From NCBI GenBank assembly GCA_004009845.1, contig RMBW01000224.1, forward strand, positions 8,588 through 33,568: a stretch of DNA of 24,981 bases, written 5' to 3'. Of this stretch, positions 18,001 to 24,981 are shown piece by piece. The stretch is from Davidsoniella eucalypti (taxonomy: Eukaryota; Ascomycota; Sordariomycetes; Microascales; Ceratocystidaceae). Both the position numbers and the translations under genes were made by a program. Each line of letters begins with the position of its first letter. Position 1 is the stretch's first letter. The notes below the pieces were generated by a model. That model was not told the origin of the DNA, made no database searches, and worked only from the letters and a program-made list of their open reading frames with translations.

Positions 18001-18755
18001 GCTGGTCCTATGAACTGAGACTGCTTGAGACCTTCCAGGGTCTTTTGTAATACTAGGAGTTCTGCGCGAGTTACTGGGTAGAGGGATTGTGTCGGAACGG
18101 TTGCACCTGGTTTCAGTTTAATCTCTAGGTCGATCCCTGGTCGATGCGGGGGCAGCGTTGTGGCTAATTTGGGATCGAAAGCCGAGGCAACAGGTTCTAA
18201 CCAATCCGGCAGGTGAGGACGGGATTTCTCCTTGTGAGCAAGAGCGATCTTAATGTTCTCTAGCGAAGCTCTATAAATATGCGGGTTATCCGCACTTCCA
18301 CAGAGCTTGTAGAATTCCTCAGCAGTTAACTCTTCTGCTGGTAAGATCGTAATCTCCTGTGTCCTGGGCCTGAGCCGAACGTCGTTATTTACTAACCATC
18401 TTTGTCCTAGAATTATGTCTTCGGACTGGCCGGGAACCACGTAGGCCCAAATGGTTTCCGTGTGGCCGTTGATGGTCAGGGGGAGTTCGGCGATGGTGTC
18501 GATGAGCGGGGGGTTGTCCAGCGTAGTGACTTGGACAATGACCCGCTCAGAGATAGGGTGCGTGGCGGTGGCGAGGTGGAGGAGACGCGGGGGAATGACG
18601 GCGACGGTAAGGCATCCGCTGTCGACGAGGGCTTTTGTGGCGTAACTACCTAAACGAATGTCTAAATAATTTCCTAAAGCCCCCATCTCAGTTTCAACTA
18701 TTCTATCACCGATTAATCCCCCCTGGTCGGGGCGCGATTTATCCCGACTATCTAA
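15046..18755 (-). pseudogene. pol: T2 pol: PR-RT-RNase H-integrase-chromodomain, one frameshift
   Basis: It is entered in the -1 frame at 18755, with DKSRPDQ residues before MGALGNYLD (18686). The protease has LVDSGC, RT has FCIDYRGVND and YIDDVCIYS (near 17645), and RNase H has SADSSG, DKEMLA and TDHRNLEFF. Integrase has an HHCC finger (HDSHLSGH, CTTC) and D,D-35-E (MDFIGP, SDRGPQF, AQERSNQE), followed by KLDWLARRYTV. The chromodomain runs from FRVEEIVRQR to VKWSGYQDPTWEP near 15330-15190. One base is missing near 17874, in the MGETLQR-like stretch of RT; the frames on both sides are open over about 0.9 and 2.8 kb. The tail after the chromodomain is unlike that of T1. Confidence 0.92.
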
Positions 18756-18761
18756 AAATCC
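18726..18761 (-). promoter_or_regulatory. Putative -1 frameshift signal, T2
   Basis: The heptamer GGATTTT (18761-18755) is followed by TAG (18754-18752). GTCGGG (18748-18743) pairs with CCCGAC (18731-18726) around an 11 nt loop, ATAAATCGCGC. The A-T pair at stem position 4 in F1 is a G-C pair here. Confidence 0.73.
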
Positions 18762-20737
18762 ATGAGGTCACCTGTATCCGTCACGTTAGTGGTAGTGGCT
18801 CCCTGGGCGCGTGGTTGTGAAGTTGACATTTGCTCGCTAATAAGAGCGCGGACGTCATCCAGGGAGAAGCTAGGGGCCGTGCTGACGGCGTTGGCCTTGA
18901 CCGAAGGGCGAGAGGCGCGAGACTTGGAACGGCAGTTAGTAGCGGTGTGACCCTTGCGTTGGCAGGCAGAGCAGGATACGGCCGTAGGACATGTGCCTGA
19001 GGGATGTGCTTGGCTGCTGCAGTACTGGCAGGGCGTGAGAGGGCACATGGAGGCGTAGTGGCCTGTTTGGCGGCAGTGATAGCAGGGCCTGTCGGTTGAG
19101 GAGGTTTGTGATTTGGGCGCGGGCGTACGAGATGGTGTCGGCGAGGGGTTTGAACGCCAGTGGTTGGAGTTTATGGCCTTGGCTTTGGCGAGGGCGCTTT
19201 CCTTGATGCGGGCGACTGGGCGCATCTGTGAGATCATTTCGTCTAGTGGTCTGATATGGAACATGTTGGCTAAGTGCACTTGCATGTCCAGGTGGAGGCC
19301 TTCTTGGAGGACGGAGAGGAGGGTGTTATGGTCGTAGAAATGGGCTTTGTCGCGCAGGGAGCAGAGACGGTTGGTAAAGGATTCGAATGTCTCGGTAGGG
19401 CCTTGCTTGAGCTTCAGCAATTCGCGGTTGGCAAGTCTCGCTCGGTCGGGGTCGTCGTATCGCGAGTCAAGGTAAGAGAGGAAGGCCTGGAAGCCGGTGT
19501 TCATGGGGAGGCATTCGAGGTACTTGGTGCGAACTTGTTCCTTGATCTCCGTCGACAGGGCGTTCATCGTGTACGCCAGCTGGTCTCTGGTTGAGTAGAA
19601 GCGGTAAGAGTCCACGAGAAATTTCTCGTTAAGCTCCATCTTCCAGGTGGCGTAATCGAAGGTGCCGTCGAACTTGCGGACTGCGTCGATAACATCTTTG
19701 CGGCGGGCAAGCTGGTCGTCGCGAGGGGGTAGTAAGGCGATCCCGTGAGCTGTAGGAGGGAATGCTGGTGTTGTTGTGAGCCTTTTCTCTGGAGGCGTGG
19801 GGGCGTGTTCGCGGATAGGGGCGAGACGTAGGTTGAGAGGTTTGAGTCTGTCCTCTAAGTCGTCGAGCTGGTTGAGGTCTACTAAGTTGTCGTTGGCTGG
19901 GTCTTCGTATTTGCCACCGAGGAGCTCGAGGATGTCTCGGCCTAGGTTGTCCAGTACTTCAGCAGTGCGTGCAGGGTCCTTGAATTCGGGGGCTGAGCGT
20001 TCTGCCATGCCCTGGAGTGCGGCCATCTGGATCTCTGCGACTTTGAAGTTGTGGTGGAACTGGAAGTCCCATCTTGGCGCAGTGGGTGATATCCATTCGG
20101 TTGGATCCAGTTGGGCTTTATCGAGGGCAGCTTGGTATTTGGCGGACAGAACTTCGAAGACGCCTGCTGTATCGTCGGAGTATGCGCCTGGCAGGGGGTG
20201 ACCGCTTAGAGAGCGACGAGGGGCTTCGATTTTGACTTTAGGGGTGTTCTCCTTGGTGCGTATGGGGATGTCTTTGCTGGAGGACGCGCCGAAGCCGAGG
20301 ATGTGAGGGTTGCTAAGAAATCGTGACAGAAGAATCTGGGCGCTGCGCGGGGACCTGAGGCTGCTTTGACCGGGCACAATGTGGCCGATTATATCCGTGG
20401 AGATGGACAAACAGTGCAGGTGGTCATGAAAGTGGGCAGCGTATGCGAGGATGGCAGGGCCTGCGGGAAAGGGGCCAAGTAGTTTGGCCAGACGGGGTCG
20501 CTCAGAGCGTTTGAACAGGGCTAAATAGCACCAGCCCTGGTGTTTCCAGAGGCGTCTCTGGTGGAGAAAGGGGGTGACGACATGGCGCGGCTTGAAGGCC
20601 AGCAAGAAGCGGCGCGTGATGTCTAGCATGAAGTGGGTGAAGGCAATTGCGAGGAATGCGAGGGCGAGACCTTCGGCGGTGCCGTGGTGGGCTCCAAGGA
20701 TGGCAGCCCAGAGGTGAAGGAGGAAAAGTTGCAACAT
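18752..20737 (-). CDS. gag: T2 Gag, intact, membrane segment and three zinc knuckles
   Basis: This predicted 661-residue protein starts at ACCATG (20737), the first ATG in the transcript. The N-terminus is very hydrophobic over residues 1-48 (LFLLHLWAAILGA, then LALAFLAIAFTHFML), followed by basic residues. GWCYLALFKR and HFHDHLHCLS match the same region of F1 Gag although little else does. A capsid region with FDYATWKMELNEKF and FESFTNRLCSLRDKA lies in the middle. Three CCHC-type knuckles follow at about 552-565, 570-583 and 589-602, where F1 has only one. It ends DLMDF at the slip site. The open frame continues upstream for 50 codons, but without an ATG. Confidence 0.92.
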   Translation of the reverse strand: MLQLFLLHLWAAILGAHHGTAEGLALAFLAIAFTHFMLDITRRFLLAFKPRHVVTPFLHQRRLWKHQGWCYLALFKRSERPRLAKLLGPFPAGPAILAYAAHFHDHLHCLSISTDIIGHIVPGQSSLRSPRSAQILLSRFLSNPHILGFGASSSKDIPIRTKENTPKVKIEAPRRSLSGHPLPGAYSDDTAGVFEVLSAKYQAALDKAQLDPTEWISPTAPRWDFQFHHNFKVAEIQMAALQGMAERSAPEFKDPARTAEVLDNLGRDILELLGGKYEDPANDNLVDLNQLDDLEDRLKPLNLRLAPIREHAPTPPEKRLTTTPAFPPTAHGIALLPPRDDQLARRKDVIDAVRKFDGTFDYATWKMELNEKFLVDSYRFYSTRDQLAYTMNALSTEIKEQVRTKYLECLPMNTGFQAFLSYLDSRYDDPDRARLANRELLKLKQGPTETFESFTNRLCSLRDKAHFYDHNTLLSVLQEGLHLDMQVHLANMFHIRPLDEMISQMRPVARIKESALAKAKAINSNHWRSNPSPTPSRTPAPKSQTSSTDRPCYHCRQTGHYASMCPLTPCQYCSSQAHPSGTCPTAVSCSACQRKGHTATNCRSKSRASRPSVKANAVSTAPSFSLDDVRALISEQMSTSQPRAQGATTTNVTDTGDLMDF

Positions 20738-20938
20738 GGTGCAAGTAAGGTGGACGCGTTTAGTCAGTGGGATAGCGAAGTGAGGGCACAGTAGGGTGCG
20801 AGAACGATGGTCACGAATAGCGCGAGAGAATGGAGTGCACAGTAGGGTGCGAGTAGAGTGATGGTCACGAATAGCGTGAGAGAACAAGGTGCACAGTAGG
20901 GTGCGAAGAACGAGAACGATGGTAGATCGGTATCAAAA
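20738..20938 (-). repeat. T2 leader with ~52 bp tandem hairpin repeats
   Basis: This non-coding leader contains three copies of GCACAGTAGGGTGC on the plus strand (20786-20799, 20837-20850, 20891-20904), a period of 51-54 bp. Between them are copies of a TCACG/CGTGA hairpin with loop CTATT in sense orientation. There is no ATG from the inferred transcript start to gag. The design parallels the F1 leader with unrelated sequence. Confidence 0.83.
20926..20936 (-). promoter_or_regulatory. Self-primer binding site, T2
   Basis: In sense orientation TTGATACCGAT starts two bases after the LTR and is the exact complement of ATCGGTATCAA in the LTR (21001-20991). The one base that differs from the F1 site is matched by a change in the primer. 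Confidence 0.8.
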
Positions 20939-21116
20939 TGACACGAACTAGGAAGAGGCAATGGCAAGCAATCTAGAGTAAAGACTTCGATTGATACCGA
21001 TGAAGGAGAAAGACTAATATCTGTTGGAATACGGCGGGAATAGGTCCCTATTTATAGCCGTTTATCTGACTAGGTAAATACCTAGACAAATACCAACTGG
21101 GCCTTAGCCCGTGACA
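20939..21116 (-). repeat. LTR shared by T1 (3') and T2 (5'), 178 bp
   Basis: One LTR serves both elements: the T1 polypurine tract abuts its U3 side (21117 on) and the T2 primer site abuts its U5 side. R-U5 and the TATA region (21056-21051) read identical to the T2 3' LTR, while the U3 upstream of TATA differs, including a different palindrome (CTAGGTA with TACCTAG). Confidence 0.92.
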
Positions 21117-21285
21117 TTAGCCCCCTCCCCCCTCGGCAGACTAACTAATTCTAACTGATAAACTCTATAATACATGCTGACAAATTAAGTTTGTCTTAAA
21201 AATGGCGCAGGGAGTGCTGCGGAAAAATAAGGAGTATCGTAAATACGGTAAACTCCGAGTGGCGGTAGCGCCGATTGAATGTTAC
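21117..21285 (-). other. T1 polypurine tract and 3' UTR
   Basis: A G-rich tract (about 21137-21121, G6-A-G5 before CTAA) lies next to the shared LTR. The rest is a non-coding 3' UTR with a possible hairpin at 21231-21256 (GGAGT with ACTCC outside, CGTA with TACG inside). No gene is seen. Confidence 0.7.
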
Positions 21286-24200
21286 TTAGTGAGTGGTACC
21301 GTTCCAATACGAAAATAATGAGTCTGATGCTTCCTCCCCCCCTTGATGTTGCATGTGGGTGGGTGGCTGTGGGGATGCGGCTTGGTCCGATGGGACTGTG
21401 CTAACTTGCTCAATAATGGCTGAGGACGCGGTGACTAGGGAGCGATCCAGGAAGATGCGCCAAGCGAGGGTACTTTCGACGTGTTCTACTGGTTCCCAAG
21501 TGGGGTCCTGGTAACCTGACCACTTAACTAGTGCCTGTTCGTGGCCGCGGTACTTACGCTGGCGGACGATTTCCTCAACTCGGAATTCCCCTTCAGCTAG
21601 AGACTCGTCGCCGTATGCTTCGTCTCTCGTAATGGCTTCGGGTTCATCGTCTTGGAGCACTTGAGAAGGTAGGGGGTTGTTGAAGGCGTGACGGACCTTG
21701 TTCACGTGAAAGACTGGGTGGACCAAGCCGGGGACGTCCAGTCGGACTGCATGGGAACCTACGAGGCCTGTGACCGTGTAGCGGCGTGCAAGCCAATCTA
21801 ATTTCTTAGATGGTCTTAGGGATGAGAGATTTTCCGTTTTCAGGAAGACTTTGTCTCCTATCTTGAATTGCGAGGCTGGCTGGCGACGGCGGTTGGCTGC
21901 GGTTTCCTGGTAGTCCTGTGCGGAGGCTATGGCTACTTGCGCGAATCCCGATGCATTGCTGATTTTGTCTAGGAATGCTTGTGCGTCGTGGACGGGGGAT
22001 CGTGTGGAGGCTGGGTCAGTGGATGGTGATGGTTCCACTATGGACATGTTGTAGCCGTGGGTAGCGAAGAAGGGCGCTAGGCCTGTGCTGGAAACCGTGC
22101 GGTTGTTGAGTGCAATTTGGGCTTGGGGTAGTAATTCGGCCCAGTCGTCCTGTGCGAAGGAGCAGAAAATGCGAAGGAAGGTCTCAACTTCTTGGTTACT
22201 TCGTTCTTGGGCGCCATCCGTTTGTGGATGGAAGGCTGTGGAAAGGCGTCGTGTGATGCTGAAGCGCCTGCAGACTTCGCCCCAAAATAATGAAGAGAAC
22301 TGTGGTCCACGGTCTGATACAATGGCCGTGGGAAAACCGTGGTGGACGAAGACATGGGTAATGAGGGCTCGGGCCGTCGCTTCGGCCGAGGTGTCTGACA
22401 TGGGGACGAGGATTTGAGACTTGGATAGTCTATCGGTGATCCCGAGAATAAAGAGGTGGCCCTTGGATGGAGGTAGGGGGCCAATAAAGTCCATGGCCAG
22501 CTCGGACCAGTGGCGTGATGGGATTGGAAGGGGCTTGAGGAGACCGCGCTTCTGTTCTCGCCAATACTTGCTCTTTCCGCAAGTGGTGCAATTGGAGACG
22601 AATTGCCGGACATCGTTGGTGAGTCCTGGCCAAGTATATTCGCGCGCGACTAGGTCCCTGGTAATTTCGCGACCAGGGTGTCCTGACAAGTGGGAGTCAT
22701 GGACAGTCTGGATCAGTTTGGTGCGTAAGGGTTCAAAACGGGGGATCCATAGTCTGTTGCGCCAACGAAGGAGGCCTAAGTCGTCCACGGAGCATTCGCT
22801 GATTTGCCATTGCAGGCCCCATGCTGAGGGAAAAGACCTAGCTGCTTCTTGGACAAGGGAGCGGGCTAGCCACCATCGGTTGTTGGAGGCCAGGGCTTGA
22901 GTCCAGAGGGCTGTGAGGTCGGGGTCTGCAAACGGGGAAGGTAGTGCGACCTGCGTGGCGACCTCGTCTGAGGCTGCGTCCAGGTCTGGAACGTTGGACC
23001 AGACTGCGTTGATTACGACCAGGTTGTCTCCTGAGTCGGCAGGGGCGAGGAGTTGGTGTACTCTACTTAGCAGCCTGTCGTCGTTGGCATCCTTGGGCAT
23101 GTCTTGGTCTCTGCGGGAAAGGGCATCGGGCACAACTTGGTCTGTGCCCGGGCGGTGCTTTAGTTCAAAGCTAAAATCCGATAACTCGTAGCCCCAGCGG
23201 CGTTGGCGCTCTGCTAGGGTTCTTTTGGTCCTAAAGAACTCGAGGTTACTGTAAGGGTCTAAGGCCCTGGTTGGTTTGGCTAAGCTTGATCTAAGCCTAT
23301 GCAGAACGGTTATAAATAGGGACGTCTTCCCGCCGTTATTCCAACAGATAATAGTCCTTCTCTCCATCGGCCACAATCTAATCACCCTTTCTAAGATTGT
23401 TGGCCTCGTCCCTCCTTAGATCCTCTCAGTTACGGTGGTCCGTGAATACAGTGAAATGGACTCCTAGGAGAAAGTGTCTCCATTGGCGGATCGCCCAATA
23501 AATCGCCAACATTTCCTTGTCGTGGATAGGATAGTTGGACTCAGCAGGGGTGAGTTTCCTAGACAGGAAGGCGATTGGGTGAAGGAGGCCGTCAGTGCCG
23601 CGCTGAGTGAGTTCAGCGCCGAGGGCATAGCCAGAGGAGTCCGCTGAGAGAATAGTTTCTCTATCAGGTTCGAAGGGGACCAAGAGGGGGGGAGCGACGA
23701 AGGCTTCCTTGATCTTGCGGAATGAGTCGTCGCAAGCGTCAGTCCAAATGAAGGGTGTATCCTTTTTGGTTAAGTTGGTTAGGGGAGCCAGGGTTTCGGA
23801 GATGCGAGGGACAAAGTCCCTGTAAAAGTTGACAAAGCCTGTGAAGCGGCGTAACTCTGTCAGAGTGTAGGGGCGTTCCCAGTTGCGAATGGCTTCGGAC
23901 TTGTCCGGGTCTGCACGGATGCCTAGGCCTGGGCCCACCAGGAATCCGAGGAACTTAATTTCCTTGGCTGCGAATTGGCATTTCCTGATGTCGAGCTGGA
24001 GGTCTGCTTTGTCCAGGGCGGATATAATTTCCAGGACTAGTTTGCGGTGGTCTTCAAGGGACCCGCTGGAATAGATGCAGACGTCGTCGATATAGGCGTC
24101 ACAGTTGATACCATGCCATTTGTCTAGCACTACGTTGATGCGGCGTTGGAAGGCAGCTGGGGCGTTGGTAAGCCCGAAGGGGACGACGTTCCACTGGAAG

Positions 24201-24981
24201 GCACCCAGTGGGGTGCGAAAGGCTGTTAAGTGTTCAGAGCCTGGAGCAATTCGGATGCGGTGGAAGGCCGAGATAACATCTACCTTGGAAACCCATTCAG
24301 AACCTGTGATGCGACGCAGAGTTTCTCCCATGAGAGGCAGGGGGTACTTGTCCTTGATTGATGCGTTGTTAACTCCACGGTAGTCCACGCAGAAGCGTAC
24401 TCCGCCTCCTGGTTTATTGACGAAGAGGACGGAGGAACCGTGTTCCGAGTCAGAGGGGCTGATGAACTGGGTGCCTTTGAGGCCTTCCAGGGTCTTTTGG
24501 AGGACGAGGAGTTCCGGGCGTGTGAGGGGGTAAAGCGACTGGGTAGGGATTTTGGCGCCTGGTTTGAGCCTGATTTCCAAGTCTACTCCAGGCCTGTGCG
24601 GGGGTAGTGTCTCGGCTAGTTTAGGGTCGAAAGCCGAGGCTACTGGCTCTAACCAGTCGGGTAAATGCGGACGTGATTTGTCCTTATGGGCGAGAGCGAT
24701 CTGGATGTTCTCCAGCGAAGCTCTATAAATACTCACGTTGCCCTCCTCGCTGCAGAGTTTATAAAATTCTTCTGCGTTTAGCTCTTCAGCAGGTGCGATA
24801 ATCACCTCTTGTTTCCGAGGCCGGAGCCTTACATCGTTGTTTACCAACCATCTCTGGCCTAGGATGATGTCCTCAGTTTGGCAGGAACACACGTAGGCCC
24901 AAATGGTTTCTTGTGGCCGTTGATGGTGAGGAGAAGGCGCGATGGTGTCGATGTGCGGGGGTTGTCCTGTGTAGTGACTTG
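21286..24981 (-). pseudogene. pol: T1 pol, interrupted by solo LTR S2, 5' end outside the window
   Basis: The downstream part (23249-21286) carries RNase H C-terminus, integrase (HDSHLSGH and CTTC finger; MDFIGP, SDRGPQF and AQERSNQE core), a KLDWLARRYTV module and a chromodomain (FRVEEIVRQR, VKWSGYQDPTWEP), with a tail of about 50 residues ending YWNGTTH. The upstream part (from 23434) has the protease end, RT with FCVDYRGVNN and YIDDVCIYSSG (near 24080), and RNase H up to FTDHRN. S2 splits RNase H between TDHRN and LEFFRTKR. Removing S2 and one GTTAC restores a single frame. The last ~100 bases have several indels against T2, probably contig-end errors. Confidence 0.9.
23250..23428 (+). mobile_element. 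Solo LTR S2, family F3, 179 bp
   Basis: It starts TGTAAGGGTC and ends CCTCTCA, flanked by GTTAC on both sides (23245-23249 and 23429-23433). It has a TATA box at 23311-23316 and ATCGGCCACAA at 23366-23376. It is about 98 percent identical to S1. No internal F3 sequence is present. Confidence 0.93.

Larger units (their letters stand above)
14821..21116 (-). mobile_element. Element T2: F2 chromovirus, 6.3 kb
   Basis: In sense order it has an LTR (21116-20939, shared with T1), self-primer site, tandem-repeat leader, gag, pol, polypurine tract and 3' LTR (14999-14821). The two LTRs are identical from the transcript core through U5 but differ in U3. The element is inserted in H pol. Pol has one single-base deletion. 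Confidence 0.92.
20939..24981 (-). mobile_element. Element T1: F2 chromovirus, 3' part, tandem with T2
   Basis: The upstream member of the F2 tandem runs off the right edge inside the protease region. Its pol differs from T2 throughout and has another C-terminal tail, so it is a separate subfamily and not a recent duplicate. Solo LTR S2 sits in the RNase H part of its pol. Confidence 0.9.

Noticed and set aside
20738..20887. A 50-residue N-terminal extension of T2 Gag
   Set aside because: It has no ATG, covers the tandem-repeat leader, and the first ATG in a good context (ACCATG, 20737) gives the hydrophobic N-terminus matched by F1.
21231..21256. Hairpin in the T1 3' UTR as a regulatory element
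   Set aside because: Pairing is imperfect on the sense strand and there is no second copy to compare, so it is kept only as a note.

Overview
The whole window is a pile of nested LTR retrotransposons; I see no host gene, tRNA, rRNA or CRISPR array. All coding capacity is Ty3/Gypsy type: Gag with CCHC knuckles, then protease, reverse transcriptase, RNase H, integrase and a C-terminal chromodomain. That makes these chromoviruses and, with short 178-182 bp LTRs and self-priming signals, points to a filamentous or yeast-like fungus. I cannot name the species. No C-to-T decay of the RIP kind is obvious.

Layers, oldest first. (1) Element A (minus) at 2239-4807 holds a Gag C-terminus, protease and RT-RNase H. 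It is cut on the left by element L and on the right by element H. (2) Element L (minus, family F1) at 1-2238 runs off the left edge. (3) Element H (plus, family F1) starts with an LTR at 4808-4989. Its leader is interrupted 10 nt before the gag ATG by a complete element M (minus, F1, 5289-11688, target duplication CTAAG, apparently identical LTRs). Its gag (11699-13676) is interrupted by a solo LTR S1 (12247-12425, family F3). Its pol (from 13673) is cut at 14820 by family F2. (4) Family F2 forms a tandem on the minus strand. T2 (14821-21116) and T1 (20939 to beyond 24981) share one LTR at 20939-21116. A second F3 solo LTR, S2 (23250-23428), sits inside T1 pol.

The elements share one expression plan. 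A TATA box in U3 precedes a CT-rich stretch and a putative 5' end at ATCGG. The first 11 nt of the predicted transcript are complementary to the primer-binding site just after the LTR (self-priming, as in Tf1). An AUG-free leader follows, made of short tandem hairpins. Gag ends at GGATTTT followed by a stop, and pol lies in the -1 frame behind a small hairpin. The self-primer and the frameshift hairpin covary between families, which is the strongest evidence here that they work as RNA elements.

No element in the window has a fully intact gag and pol. M, T2 and A each carry one apparent single-base deletion in pol. T1 and H are interrupted by insertions but stay in frame if these are removed. 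The most unusual features are an array of sequence-divergent but pairing-conserved hairpins in the F1 leader, and Gag proteins with a hydrophobic, apparently membrane-spanning N-terminus joined to a conserved GWCYLALFKR region.
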